A stretch of DNA of 64,000 nt from Cecembia calidifontis (GTDB taxonomy: Bacteria > Bacteroidota > Bacteroidia > Cytophagales > Cyclobacteriaceae): NCBI RefSeq assembly GCF_004216715.1, contig NZ_SGXG01000001.1, forward strand, positions 4,778,501-4,842,500, read 5' to 3'. Every line of letters starts with the position of its first letter. The stretch's first letter is position 1. Made by a program: the position numbers and the translations under genes. The notes below the pieces were generated by a model. It searched no databases. It saw only the letters and a list, made by a program, of their open reading frames with translations, and was not told where the DNA came from. This document shows positions 54,029-63,788 of this stretch, piece after piece.

Positions 54029-55336
54029 TTACTTTTTGCGCTGTGCTGCCATCCATTCCATGATGGTTACAGGCCGTCCATTTACCATTACCGGAGAGCC
54101 ATCAAAATCCGTTCTTGCCAAATTGGCATGGCTATAAATCCATGACCAATGGGCATTGTATCGGTAATTTTCCCCTCCAAAAAATCCTGTAATGTCCGTG
54201 ACATGATCATAAAAGGTAAAGAACACATTTTTGGCCCCGGCTGCTTTCAACCTATGGTATAATGGAACCACCGTCTGATCTGCCACTGTGGTGGGATCTC
54301 CCTTGGCATGGATAAACCACATAGGCACATTTTTGATCTTTTGGATCTGTGCATCGGATATGAACTCATTGCTGTAAGCCAAAGCACTGATATAGCCCGC
54401 GGCAAAATAATCCGGATGCTCTAAGATGAGTTTGAGTGCCATATAGCCACCATTTGAACACCCCCCCACATAGATTCTCTTGGGGTCTATATTGGGATTT
54501 TTGGACACATAATCCCTAATCAAGTCAAAAAGTGCTGCATTGTACACGTCATTGTCCTTGCCTCTGGTCATCCCTTCTGCTGCCTGCATCCAAAAAGTTG
54601 GGGCTTGAGGGACAAGGACATAGGCTCCTCCAAAAAGAACCTGGATTTCAGGCGAGGCGTAGTTAGCTGCCCTGTTGCCCAATAAGGCAACAGTAGGGTC
54701 ATACCCTCCTTCGCCCCCTCCATGCAGCCAGATGATCAAAGGCACTTTGCCTTTGATTGGGGAAGGAGCGTAAGCCGCAAAAGACATAGACTGATTGTTG
54801 CCGTAAGTGTATTTTCCTTTGAGGTCAAAATTATCCACCAAAGGCATGATTTTGCCTACGGGATTGTTCCATACCTGACCGGATTTGGTATGAATGACGG
54901 TTAACCTGTAATCTACCCAATAGTTACCTCCCCTGTTATTGATCCTGGTATATTGGAAAGGGGATCCCAATGGCATAGAGGGGTTGACGGATAGGACTAA
55001 GGTAATATGCTTCCCTTCCTCCAACCTGTTGCCATTTTCATCAGACACATAGGCATAGACCACCGAACGCATGCCAGATGCATTATCTGCGGGAATTTCC
55101 ACGCCCTCCAATGACCTATTGGCAAAGACCTGGTAATGGGCCGCATGGGCTTCCCTGGTGCTCTCCGGTAAGGAAAGAATGACTTTATTGACTGCTGGCC
55201 CCCAATCAAAGCCTTCCACTACCCAGCGGTAGTCCCCTCCTGTGGAAGGCGCATCATTGGGCAGAAAAGCAAAAACCGGATGAATCCAAAGGCCAAGGCC
55301 GGCAATCAGCAAGATCAAGAAATGTATTTTTTTCAT
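54029..55336 (-). CDS. Secreted esterase / prolyl-oligopeptidase-like hydrolase
   Basis: Protein of 435 residues with a signal peptide. The first part (about 30-150; FDWGPAVNKVILSLPE) resembles the Ig-like domain in front of EstA-type esterases. The alpha/beta-hydrolase core has PLIIWLHGGGEGGYDP (oxyanion region), IYVGGCSNGGYMALK (nucleophile Ser in GCSNGG), MWFIHAKGDPTTVADQT (acid) and FYDHVTDITGFF (probable His). Substrate unknown. Confidence 0.85.
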   Translation of the reverse strand: MKKIHFLILLIAGLGLWIHPVFAFLPNDAPSTGGDYRWVVEGFDWGPAVNKVILSLPESTREAHAAHYQVFANRSLEGVEIPADNASGMRSVVYAYVSDENGNRLEEGKHITLVLSVNPSMPLGSPFQYTRINNRGGNYWVDYRLTVIHTKSGQVWNNPVGKIMPLVDNFDLKGKYTYGNNQSMSFAAYAPSPIKGKVPLIIWLHGGGEGGYDPTVALLGNRAANYASPEIQVLFGGAYVLVPQAPTFWMQAAEGMTRGKDNDVYNAALFDLIRDYVSKNPNIDPKRIYVGGCSNGGYMALKLILEHPDYFAAGYISALAYSNEFISDAQIQKIKNVPMWFIHAKGDPTTVADQTVVPLYHRLKAAGAKNVFFTFYDHVTDITGFFGGENYRYNAHWSWIYSHANLARTDFDGSPVMVNGRPVTIMEWMAAQRKK

Positions 55337-55415
55337 TTTGGGGTTTATTTGGGTTGGTTCTGTAAAAATTAAACTTTGCCCATGAATTTGGGAATCTTTA
55401 TTACAGGGACGGAAA

Positions 55416-56222
55416 TTATCGCCCCAATAAGCCCTTCATTTTGTTTTGTATAAAGTTTACCGCGTAATGAGGATTTAACCTGTACAAAAAGTCCATGAAT
55501 TTTGAATCTGAACCCACCAAAACCCTGAATTTGTCCTTTTCCATTCCTTCAATTATCTGCCTGGCGGCTTTGTCAGCGGGCAGCATTTTAAAGGAGCCTG
55601 AATCAGCTTGGGCATTTACTTTTATTTCAATCCCCGAATTGGCTGCAATATTGGTCTTTGTAGCACCTGGAAAAACTACGGTAACATTAACAGGGGAACC
55701 TTTGAGTTCTGCATATAACCCTTCTGTCAACAACTTCAGGGCAGCTTTGGAAGCCCCGTACACGGACTGTCCTGGAACCGGTAAAAAGGCTCCCATACTG
55801 CAGATATTGACTATATGTGCCGCCGGTCTCTGAATAAAATGCGGCAAAAAGGCTTTGATAAGGTAAAGCGGACCATAATAATTCACGTTCATGACCTTTA
55901 CTGCTGCTTCCAGTTCCAAATCATTGAGCACCTTAAAAGGCTGTATAATGCCTGCATTGTTGATCAACCCATCCACTTGTCCATAATATGCAATTACTTC
56001 TCCCGGAAAAGCCATTACTTTATCCTTATCAGTAATGTCCATTTGTTTAAGCAGCAGGCGTCCTCCATGTATTCCGGACAATTCCTGGGTTTCCAATAAT
56101 TTGTCCATGGAAAGGTCCACAGCAACCACTTTGGCCTGCTTTTGGAGCAATGCCAGCACCAGTTCCCTTCCGATGCCGTTCCCTCCACCAGTTACGATGA
56201 TTACTTTATTGGCTACTTTCAT
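55416..56222 (-). CDS. Short-chain dehydrogenase/reductase
   Basis: SDR enzyme of 268 residues, NAD(P)-dependent. The cofactor motif is VTGGGNGIGRELVLA; also LINNAGIIQPF (NNAG), catalytic Ser in NICSMGAFL and the active-site motif VYGASKAALK (YxxxK). Classical SDR length; substrate not deducible. Confidence 0.92.
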   Translation of the reverse strand: MKVANKVIIVTGGGNGIGRELVLALLQKQAKVVAVDLSMDKLLETQELSGIHGGRLLLKQMDITDKDKVMAFPGEVIAYYGQVDGLINNAGIIQPFKVLNDLELEAAVKVMNVNYYGPLYLIKAFLPHFIQRPAAHIVNICSMGAFLPVPGQSVYGASKAALKLLTEGLYAELKGSPVNVTVVFPGATKTNIAANSGIEIKVNAQADSGSFKMLPADKAARQIIEGMEKDKFRVLVGSDSKFMDFLYRLNPHYAVNFIQNKMKGLLGR

Positions 56223-56307
56223 ACAATTTTTAAAAAACTCAGACCCCCTTCTTCATAAAATTATTCTGAAAAATGGCCTGAGCAAAAGATTTAAATCATC
56301 CTTAAGT

Positions 56308-57306
56308 TCACTTAGGCACCCCTACATAGTACAGGTCAAAGCCTCCCTTACCTCCCGGTCGGTTGGAGGAAAATATCATCGGGTTATTTTGAAACATTTC
56401 TGATGGGGAAATAATAGGCCTGTATTCGTCAAACTCAGAATTAATAGGATGCCCAAAGTTAACAGGACTAGACCAGCCCTCTGCTGTTTTCTTGGCATAA
56501 TAAAGGTCATATCCTCCCAATCCACCAGGTCTGTCCGAAGCAAATACAAGCTTATCTCCCAACACAAAAGGCATATGGTCATTGGATGAAGTATTGATGG
56601 ATAGCTTCCTGATTTCCTTGGGTGCGGAATCAGCCAGAAATTCCAAAGGTGTCATTCCTGTTGGAATGTCCATCTCATAAATATCAAATTGACCATCCTT
56701 ATCCGAACTAAAGAGTATTTTTTCAGGAATTCCGTCTCCGTTCAAATTTCCCTTGATAAATTCCTTCCCATAAAAACAGGGATACATTTCATTAGAGGAA
56801 TCTTCTTTCATACGAAAGTATGGGAGGCTATTGGAATTTAATGAAGTTACAGGCTTTTGAGGTAATGAAGTAATTGAATGTACTCCTTCATAATTACGAG
56901 AAAACAATAAAATCATATTATCTTTTGCTTCTTGATAACTATAAGGCCCCTTTTCATCAGAGGGAGATGCTGTACTTTCTGCTAACCTTTTTATACTGGT
57001 ATATTTAGCAGTTTGAAAATTTGGACTCAATTCTCTTACTGCAAATATTCCCTCCTTTTGATCCCAAGAAAAAGCAATATTGAAAGTCAATAGATTAAAA
57101 TCATTGCCAAATGGACCAGGTCTATTGGTTGAAAAAACAAATTCAATCCTATCTTCAAAAAAATGGGCATTTGAATTGATATCATCTGAGGAAGAGTTTA
57201 TAAAATCAAGGTTTACTGGTGTCACAGGAAATGAACCTTCAGGATATTTGATTCTATCGCAACTGGCAAATAGAATAACTATTATTAATAAAATGTGATT
57301 TTTCAT
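56308..57306 (-). CDS. PD40/WD40-like beta-propeller lipoprotein
   Basis: Protein of 332 residues with lipobox ILFASCDR (Cys at about 16). PD40 repeats of TolB type are visible: FVFSTNRPGPFGNDF, LFSSDKDGQFDIYEM, LVFASDRPGGLGGYDLYYAK and IFSSNRPGGKGGFDLYYVG. It lacks the OmpA domain that follows such propellers in many relatives. The start overlaps the stop of the C10-like ORF (ATGA at 57303-57306), so the two are coupled. Confidence 0.85.
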   Translation of the reverse strand: MKNHILLIIVILFASCDRIKYPEGSFPVTPVNLDFINSSSDDINSNAHFFEDRIEFVFSTNRPGPFGNDFNLLTFNIAFSWDQKEGIFAVRELSPNFQTAKYTSIKRLAESTASPSDEKGPYSYQEAKDNMILLFSRNYEGVHSITSLPQKPVTSLNSNSLPYFRMKEDSSNEMYPCFYGKEFIKGNLNGDGIPEKILFSSDKDGQFDIYEMDIPTGMTPLEFLADSAPKEIRKLSINTSSNDHMPFVLGDKLVFASDRPGGLGGYDLYYAKKTAEGWSSPVNFGHPINSEFDEYRPIISPSEMFQNNPMIFSSNRPGGKGGFDLYYVGVPK

Positions 57307-57783
57307 AGGATACCAGTTATCATTCTTAAATTATTGTTGTAATTGGAATTAGATCCATTGGGTTGAAACACACCAGAAGCATACCAAGCATTTGCACCAC
57401 CATTCCAGCCCCAATTCATATAAAACCATGAATAATGCCACTCTACGCAGCCATCTGTATCACAATTGTAAGATTTATAATTATGTCTCCTATATCCATC
57501 ACTTGTCCATATGTGCCATTCTGTAAAAACATTATCATGACCATAAAAAATAGCTAGATAACCTTGAGACAATTCATTTCTTAACAAATTAGGATTAAAT
57601 GTTGAAACACTTCCATTAGATTGCATCCCCATAGCTGTAAGGGCAGGTCTAATACTTGATGGCAAAGTCATACCATTACAAGTTCCTAAAAAGTAAAAAT
57701 CAGTATTTGCTGAAATCGCTACTGAAAGCATCAACCCGATAACAAAGCATTTAAATAATAAATGTTTGTTTGTTTGTTTTCAT
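57303..57783 (-). pseudogene. C10-peptidase-like secreted protein, out of frame at an AAAC repeat
   Basis: The body (from about 57759 leftward) matches the C-terminal half of streptopain-type C10 peptidases: EWHIWTSDGYRR (His motif) and FYMNWGWNGGANAWY. The segment with the catalytic Cys (CGPTA-like) is absent. ATG 57783 is followed by four AAAC units and then runs into a stop; with one unit fewer it would read MKTNKHLLFKCFVIGLMLSV into the body, a good signal peptide. So the gene is off in this sequence and could be switched by repeat slippage, or is simply decayed. Confidence 0.65.
57761..57783 (-). repeat. AAAC x4 tetranucleotide repeat after the start codon
   Basis: On the minus strand ATGA is followed by four AAAC units and ATTT. 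Changing the count by one shifts the reading frame of the downstream C10-like body. Confidence 0.8.
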
Positions 57784-57972
57784 AGTGCATTATTTAATTA
57801 TGTCAATATAAACTATAACTTTTTAATAACCAACTAAAAAATAAAATTTTTAACGCTGTATTAAATGGGATCAGGCCTTAATTGAAACATCATAAGTCAC
57901 AAAAGAAAATGGGTTTCTTTTTTTGCCAAGTAAACTTAATTTTAACCACAATTCACAAGATCCCAAAAAACC

Positions 57973-58800
57973 ATGAGCAAAACTTACCTTTCCCTCTGTA
58001 TTTCTTTAACCCTGTTCCTTTGCGTCCATTTTCTCTCCTTTTCCCAAAAACTCCCGGAGGCCAATGAACACTTCAAAATAGGGATGGCAGGATATACTTA
58101 CCATAAATTCGACCTGGACAGGACTTTGGACGACCTGGCCACCAATCAGGTCAAATACCTCTGCATCAAGGATTTTCATTTGCCCTTCAACAGCTCCGAA
58201 CAGGAAATCGCCGCTTTCCACCAAAAACTGGCGGAAAAAGGGGTGACCGGCTATGCAGTAGGCCCTATCTACATGAGAAGCAAAGCGGATGTGGACAATG
58301 CTTTTGACTACGCAAAAAGAGTTGGGGTAAAACTGATCGTAGGGGTACCCAATCACGAGCTCCTCCCCTACATCAATGAAAAAGTGAAGGCCTATGATTT
58401 CAAATATGCCATCCACATGCACGGGCCTGATATTGCCCTTTATCCGGATGCCGATGATATCTGGTCCCATATCAAGGACCTGGATCCGAGAATGGGCATG
58501 TGCCTGGATATAGGCCATACTGCCCGGAACGGAAAAGATCCGGTAGCCGATCTGGAGAAATACAATGACCGTATATTTGACATGCACATCAAGGATGTCA
58601 CAGCGGCGAGCAAGGAAGGAAAATCCATAGAAATCGGAAGAGGCATCTTAGATATCCCCGCCTTGGTACAGATGCTGAGAAAAACCGGTTATTCCGGGGT
58701 GTGCAGTTTGGAACATGAACGTAATTTTGACAATCCTTTCTCCGGAATCGCTGAATCCATCGGGTATTTCCGGGGCGTGATTGTAGCGACAAAACAGTAA
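57973..58800 (+). CDS. Secreted sugar phosphate isomerase/epimerase-like TIM barrel
   Basis: Xylose-isomerase-like barrel protein of 275 residues with a signal peptide (LCISLTLFLCVHFLSFSQ). Metal and substrate residues appear in YAIHMHGPD, MCLDIGHTARNG, IFDMHIKDV and CSLEHERNFD. Such exported proteins accompany Gfo/Idh/MocA and ThuA pathways in Bacteroidota and may isomerise or cleave keto-sugars (inference). It ends 6 bp before the convergent response-regulator gene. Confidence 0.87.
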   Translation: MSKTYLSLCISLTLFLCVHFLSFSQKLPEANEHFKIGMAGYTYHKFDLDRTLDDLATNQVKYLCIKDFHLPFNSSEQEIAAFHQKLAEKGVTGYAVGPIYMRSKADVDNAFDYAKRVGVKLIVGVPNHELLPYINEKVKAYDFKYAIHMHGPDIALYPDADDIWSHIKDLDPRMGMCLDIGHTARNGKDPVADLEKYNDRIFDMHIKDVTAASKEGKSIEIGRGILDIPALVQMLRKTGYSGVCSLEHERNFDNPFSGIAESIGYFRGVIVATKQ

Positions 58801-58805
58801 ATGTC

Positions 58806-59423
58806 TTACAAATAGCCCGCTTTCGCGGCAAGATGGATCAATGAGGCGACATTTTTGGCCTCAAATTTCAGCATCAGGTTTTTGCGGTGGGTGTCCACGG
58901 TGGTAGCACTGATAAAGAGTTTTTCAGCAATTTCCTGATTGGTCATGCCCTCTGCGATTTGGTCGAGCACCTCTTTTTCCCTTCGGGTTAAAACAGGTGC
59001 TTCTTTTTCCAAATTGCTTTTCAAAACCTGTGAGGCATCAAAACTCAGGTAGGATTTGAAAGCTTTGGCCGCCTGTATCGCTTTGAGCAGTTCTTCTTTA
59101 TTGGCATTTTTTAAAACATAGCCGCTTGCCCCGCTTTCTATCATTTTTTCCACAAAACTGCGCTGATTGAAGGTGCTAAGCCCCAAAATCCGAATACCAG
59201 GGTACCGGCTTTTTACTTCTTTACAAAGCTCAATTCCAGACATTCCCGGCATACTGATATCCATCAGAATCACCTCAGGCTCTTGTATTTGAAGAAATGC
59301 CAAACAGGATTCCCCATTGGTCGCATGCCCCATCCACTCTATAGACTCCTCCTGCTGCAGCATGGAACGTATGCCCTCAATTACGAGGTAGTGGTCATCA
59401 ACTATAAAAAGCCTTGTTTTCAT
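58806..59423 (-). CDS. NarL/FixJ-type response regulator
   Basis: Protein of 205 residues. The receiver domain has the acidic pair in FIVDDHYL, the phospho-Asp in VILMDISMPGMSG, and the conserved Lys in YVLKNANKEEL. The C-terminal LuxR-type helix-turn-helix is LTRREKEVLDQIAEGMTNQE with LFISATTVDTHRKNL. The start overlaps the histidine-kinase stop by 4 bp (ATGA), so the two genes form a coupled two-component system. Confidence 0.95.
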   Translation of the reverse strand: MKTRLFIVDDHYLVIEGIRSMLQQEESIEWMGHATNGESCLAFLQIQEPEVILMDISMPGMSGIELCKEVKSRYPGIRILGLSTFNQRSFVEKMIESGASGYVLKNANKEELLKAIQAAKAFKSYLSFDASQVLKSNLEKEAPVLTRREKEVLDQIAEGMTNQEIAEKLFISATTVDTHRKNLMLKFEAKNVASLIHLAAKAGYL

Positions 59424-61375
59424 GGCAATTCAATTTCAATATGGATACTGCTTCCCTTTCCCGGAGCGGAGTCCAGTGTAAACTTTGCATTCAGGTATTC
59501 CAATCGGCTTTTAATATTGGACCAACCGATCCCATTGCTGAGCAGCATCTTGGAGTGCTCAAATCCCTTACCATCATCTTCCACGTCCAATAAAACCTGT
59601 TTTCCTGTTTTCGTAATCTGCACCAGGCCATTTCTGGCTTCTGCATGTTTGAGGATATTATTGACGAGCTCCTGTACGATTCTGTAAATGGAAATAGAAG
59701 AGGTCTGATCGATTGGCTCTCCCTGAAGACCGAATGACTGATAGCGGAGATCGATCACCCCAGTCTGATTGATGTCTTCGCAGAAATCCCTCAAAGCCGC
59801 ATCCAAACCAAATTTGATCAGGTTTTCCGGCATCAAATTATGGGCAACCCGCCTCATTTCCATTATAGAGGTATCCAACATATCCAGGCTTCTTTCGAAA
59901 AGCCGGGCATTTTCATGGGTAAGGACAAGATTGCCTTTCATCGTTTGGAATGAAAATTTAATCCCTGAAAGTAACCCGCCCAACCCATCATGGAGCTCCT
60001 TGGCCAATCTGCTCCTCTCCTGCTCTTCTCCTTTGATGACAGCCTCTGCGGCGGTCAGCTGTTTTTCTGTTTCGAGTTCCCGGATACGTTGCTCCTGAAG
60101 CCTTTGTTTGTGCAGGTTTTTCCTTTGGATCAAAAGTCCAATAATGGTCAAAGAAGCTGCCAATATAACCAGGATCCAGATGACCAAGATCCTTTTTTGG
60201 CTTATTGCCATTTGGGCTGCATTTTCCGCTTCCAGGTTCAGGATTTGGTTTTTCTGTTTTTCAGATTCATATTTTTTTTCAAGTTCGAGAGTTTTTTCCT
60301 GGATTTCGTCATTGATTATTTTATCTGCCAGAATTGAAGCCTCTTTCATGAATTTTCTTGCCTTGCCAATATCATTCAAAGCAAAAAAAACATTGGAAAG
60401 ATGCAGTAAGGATTTTTGCCTTTCGACCGGGAAGTTATTTTCATCGGCCAAATCCAAAGACTGATTGATGAGATCCAAAGCTTGTTGAAACTGTTTTTGA
60501 TACAATCTCGCAATACTCAAGCCCCGTAAAGCAATTATTTTCCCATCCTTTCTGTCCATTTGTTCAAACAATTCCAAAGCTTTACTAAAGTTTTTTTCCA
60601 TATTCAAAAAATCTTGGGTTTGCTCATAGCTATCCCCTAAATTCAATAAAGCTGTACCCTGTATGTTGAAATCCCGGATTGACTCTCCTAATTTCAAAGC
60701 CCTGTAATAAAGCGGAATTGCTTTCTCGTTTTGGCCAAGCCTCGAATAAGGAAGGCCCAAATTATTCAGGACAGTTGCCAGTATGATTGGATCATTGGCC
60801 TGCTCATAATAGCTTAAAGCTTCTTTTCCCACCTCAATAGAGCGCTGGTGCCACCCCAAATCTGAGTAAAGGATTTGAAGAAGGTTTAGGATAAACCCCT
60901 TCATATCCTCTTCCCCAATCTGATCAAAAACCATTTTGCCCTGTTGATAATATTCCGCTGCAATTTCATATTCGGACAGGTAGCGATAAACCGTCCCGGT
61001 ATTCAATAGGGCCTTGCCCAAATGCAGGGAGTCCTGAATCTCCTTAGCCAGGTCAATGGCCTTTAGATTGTAATAGAGGGCAGAATCAAATTTTCCCTCC
61101 ATATTGAGGACAAAAGTGTAATTATGGGCAAATTTGATTTCCCCAACTGGATAGCCGATTTTTTTGCTCAGATCGAGTGCCCTGCGGTAGTAGGACTTGG
61201 CCAGTTCCGGTTCTGAATTCTCCACTTGCTGTCCGATCAGATAATATAGTTCCACGGTGGATTTTTCCTCCTTGGCATTGGGCAAAAGACCCAGAAGACT
61301 GTCCAAATTCAAAACCTGTTGCCCAAACAAAGATGGGGAAATCAACAGGGATATCAGGAAAAACAGTCTTTTCAT
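59420..61375 (-). CDS. TPR-containing sensor histidine kinase
   Basis: Kinase of 651 residues from ATG 61375 (MKRLFFLISLLIS signal); the frame runs further upstream without support. After the signal come about seven TPR repeats (for example ALLNTGTVYRYLSEYEIAAE), a coiled coil, one transmembrane helix (ILVIWILVILAASLTIIGLL), a HisKA_3 dimerisation domain with the phospho-His in LAKELHDGLGGLLSG, and an HATPase domain (LLDVEDDGKGFEHSK). The TPR region is expected to be periplasmic and to sense a protein or envelope signal. It is coupled to the LuxR-type regulator. Confidence 0.93.
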   Translation of the reverse strand: MKRLFFLISLLISPSLFGQQVLNLDSLLGLLPNAKEEKSTVELYYLIGQQVENSEPELAKSYYRRALDLSKKIGYPVGEIKFAHNYTFVLNMEGKFDSALYYNLKAIDLAKEIQDSLHLGKALLNTGTVYRYLSEYEIAAEYYQQGKMVFDQIGEEDMKGFILNLLQILYSDLGWHQRSIEVGKEALSYYEQANDPIILATVLNNLGLPYSRLGQNEKAIPLYYRALKLGESIRDFNIQGTALLNLGDSYEQTQDFLNMEKNFSKALELFEQMDRKDGKIIALRGLSIARLYQKQFQQALDLINQSLDLADENNFPVERQKSLLHLSNVFFALNDIGKARKFMKEASILADKIINDEIQEKTLELEKKYESEKQKNQILNLEAENAAQMAISQKRILVIWILVILAASLTIIGLLIQRKNLHKQRLQEQRIRELETEKQLTAAEAVIKGEEQERSRLAKELHDGLGGLLSGIKFSFQTMKGNLVLTHENARLFERSLDMLDTSIMEMRRVAHNLMPENLIKFGLDAALRDFCEDINQTGVIDLRYQSFGLQGEPIDQTSSISIYRIVQELVNNILKHAEARNGLVQITKTGKQVLLDVEDDGKGFEHSKMLLSNGIGWSNIKSRLEYLNAKFTLDSAPGKGSSIHIEIELP

Positions 61376-61596
61376 AGGGGCTGATCGGGAATGGCTTATT
61401 ATCCCCAATAATCTACTCAATTTCTTCAAGGATTCCGCAATTAGAAAGGCTAATGTTTTTTTCAAACTTACCAATTTTCATTTCCTGACTTCTCCCTGTT
61501 TTACAGGATTTTTAGCAGGTGAAAAATCCTGCTTTTACGGGATAGAACGAGGATCAAAAACCCTCTAAATTTCCAAAAAATCAATCTTGGCTCACC

Positions 61597-62130
61597 ATGA
61601 AAAATTTGCTGTTTCTTTTCTTGATAGGGTTACTTCCAACATTGGCAATGGCGCAAAAGAATGTAGTCCCTGTATCCTCCATCCCGGCCTTCGATATTAC
61701 ATTACCTAAAGGAAGCAAGCAGGACAAACGTTTTTTATCGGTAGCAGCAGCGGCCTCCTTATTGGAAGCCGAAATCTCCGATCCCAAAGTCAAGCTTTCC
61801 GGAACAGAAGTGTACATCCTTCCTTCGAGGTCGGCATCGGGTTTTGTAGCGGATTCTTTGCTGATGTTGTTGGAGAAGTCAGGATTCCAGGTCAATCCCC
61901 TTGACAATGACAATTTTGCCTGGGTAAGCAAGCAGGGAGTGACCTACTTCACCTTCCTTTCTTTGGATGAAAAGGCCAGCAATCTGTACCTCGCCAAAGC
62001 CAACAAATTGCCGGATAACAGATCAACTCCATCCACAAAAACCGGAAGCGCAAACAATACAGTTGCCTTTCCTGACCATATTCCACCATTGCCACCGGTC
62101 AGAAATTCCAATCCAATTAAAAATCAATAG
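61597..62130 (+). CDS. Secreted hypothetical protein
   Basis: Protein of 177 residues with a signal peptide (LFLFLIGLLPTLAMAQ). Mature part PVSSIPAFDITLPKGSKQDK and VKLSGTEVYILPSRS, with a proline-rich tail (FPDHIPPLPPVRNSNP). No family recognised. Divergent from the histidine kinase. Confidence 0.65.
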   Translation: MKNLLFLFLIGLLPTLAMAQKNVVPVSSIPAFDITLPKGSKQDKRFLSVAAAASLLEAEISDPKVKLSGTEVYILPSRSASGFVADSLLMLLEKSGFQVNPLDNDNFAWVSKQGVTYFTFLSLDEKASNLYLAKANKLPDNRSTPSTKTGSANNTVAFPDHIPPLPPVRNSNPIKNQ

Positions 62131-62214
62131 CCATTAATCTCTTGAACCTAAAAGCATGTGAATGCAAAGTAATCCCTAAACTTTAATTCCTATTAAGACA
62201 CTATCCTACACTGT

Positions 62215-62709
62215 ATGAAAACCAAAAACCTTCCCGAAGAAGTGATGGTTTACTATACTGAAAGGAATGCTTCTACCAGACTTTGGTATCAACAACCTAT
62301 AGATGAAATCAACGAAATGCTAAAAAATCTAAGTGAAAAGGAGCTTTCAGAACCTGCCATTATTGCCAGTGATGGTAGCGGTTATCCTTTAGATAAGTTT
62401 GTGGAATTAGGGAGTCCCTATTCCTTTATCCTGATCAGACCTGATTTGTCTTATTACAATACCAAGCTCCCGCTTTCTGCTCCCCAAATGTTCAGCATTG
62501 TCCTTACCATCAGTCATGGTGATCCGGTATTTGAACATATTTACAGCACAATTTCTAAAGGCATTGAGGAAAATATCCCCCAATTCAAAGCCCTTTTGGC
62601 AGATCAATCGCAGGTGACATTTAAAAAAAAAATAACCTGTTTGATTTACATTTTTCATCGTACCGTAAAAATCACTGGAAATGAAGGCAAGCAACTACTT
62701 TTTCTTTAA
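62215..62709 (+). CDS. Hypothetical protein
   Basis: Protein of 164 residues, no signal peptide (MKTKNLPEEVMVYYTERNAS, IIASDGSGYPLDKFVELGSP). No motif recognised. The C-terminal Lys-rich segment (FKKKITCLIYIFHRTVKITG) lies just after an A8 run at 62622-62629 and looks unlike the rest, so a frameshift at that run is possible. Confidence 0.5.
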   Translation: MKTKNLPEEVMVYYTERNASTRLWYQQPIDEINEMLKNLSEKELSEPAIIASDGSGYPLDKFVELGSPYSFILIRPDLSYYNTKLPLSAPQMFSIVLTISHGDPVFEHIYSTISKGIEENIPQFKALLADQSQVTFKKKITCLIYIFHRTVKITGNEGKQLLFL

Positions 62710-62754
62710 TTCCATTTTTAAAAGCAACTTATCGGCATCAATAACAAGTTAAAA

Positions 62755-62800
62755 TTTCACGCTGCGATCGCAGCGGCTACCCTGCGCCCGCTGCGAGAAA
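62755..62800. repeat. REP-like palindrome, copy 2
   Basis: Outer arms TTTCACGC and GCTGCGAGAAA around the perfect palindrome CGCTGCGATCGCAGCG (62760-62775); related to 7905-7939. Lies in the 276-bp gap before the FISUMP gene; nothing else was seen in that gap. Confidence 0.55.
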
Positions 62801-62985
62801 CCAATTATTATTTGAAGTTTTGCGAATTTTTAATTTAAAGGATGACTTTTTTAAAAGGCCTTGAACAATGCCTTATTTCCAGGGTATTGGCAAAAGAGCC
62901 CTAAACCCATCTCTTTTTATAAAATCCCCTTTTTACAGGATGTCGGAGGCTCCTGGAATGCATTAGCTTTCCTAAAAATTCTGCT

Positions 62986-63729
62986 ATGAAATTCCTGTTG
63001 ACAATTCTGTTTTCCATTTCACTCATGTTGGCTTTTGGCCAAAGTTCAGCACAGAACAATCCCAAATCTGACAGTTTGGACATTAATCTCAGACCTGTCT
63101 ACGACATCGACAGCAACCGCTACGAGGTGATCAAAATCGGTAATCAGTACTGGTTCAAAGAAAACCTGAAGACTACACATTACAGGGACACCACACGCAT
63201 TTCCGGTGGATTGGATGACACAGCCTGGTCCAGTACCAAGTCCGGCGCGTATGCAGCCTATGAAAACAATCCCAAGAATATTTCCAAATATGGCCTGCTT
63301 TACAATGGCTATGCCGTCGTCACAGGAAAACTTTGCCCCATTGGCTGGCATATTCCAAGTGATAAGGAATGGCGGGATCTGGAGCAATTTCTTGGCTTGG
63401 CCGCCTCTGAACTGGAACGGACAGGGGAAAGGGGAAATATAGCCCCAAAACTTAAAACAGGTACCGGATGGAACCCTTCTTCATTCACAGGGGACAATTC
63501 CAGCGGTTTTGGGATACTCCCTGCAGGTTCCAGGATCCCTAATGGGGAATTCACCACAATGGGGCAGTACGGAAATTTTTGGACTTACACGGTGTATGAT
63601 GACCGGTATGGTCTCTTGTATCTCTGGAACCACCATGTGCATTACAATACAGATGCTGTAGGAAGAATTTACACGCTCGCAAACAACGGCTATTCCTGCC
63701 GCTGCATCAAAGACCAAAACCCAAAATAA
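62986..63729 (+). CDS. FISUMP-domain secreted protein
   Basis: Protein of 247 residues with a signal peptide (LLTILFSISLMLAFGQSSAQ). It matches the Fibrobacter succinogenes major paralogous domain: EVIKIGNQYWFKENLKTTHY, LLYNGYAVVTGKLCPIGWHI, PSDKEWRDLEQFLG and FGILPAGSRI, ending GYSCRCIKDQ. Cysteines in CPIGWHIP and CRCIKD are the conserved ones. The function of the domain is unknown; members are surface or secreted proteins. Confidence 0.9.
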   Translation: MKFLLTILFSISLMLAFGQSSAQNNPKSDSLDINLRPVYDIDSNRYEVIKIGNQYWFKENLKTTHYRDTTRISGGLDDTAWSSTKSGAYAAYENNPKNISKYGLLYNGYAVVTGKLCPIGWHIPSDKEWRDLEQFLGLAASELERTGERGNIAPKLKTGTGWNPSSFTGDNSSGFGILPAGSRIPNGEFTTMGQYGNFWTYTVYDDRYGLLYLWNHHVHYNTDAVGRIYTLANNGYSCRCIKDQNPK

Positions 63730-63788
63730 TTGGGCTTACTAAAATACTAAAATGAAGAATATTCCAAACTCCATAACATGAATGCCAT

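Noticed and set aside
59283..60464. Several plus-strand ORFs over the histidine kinase gene
   Set aside because: Antisense frames of a well-supported kinase; no domain.
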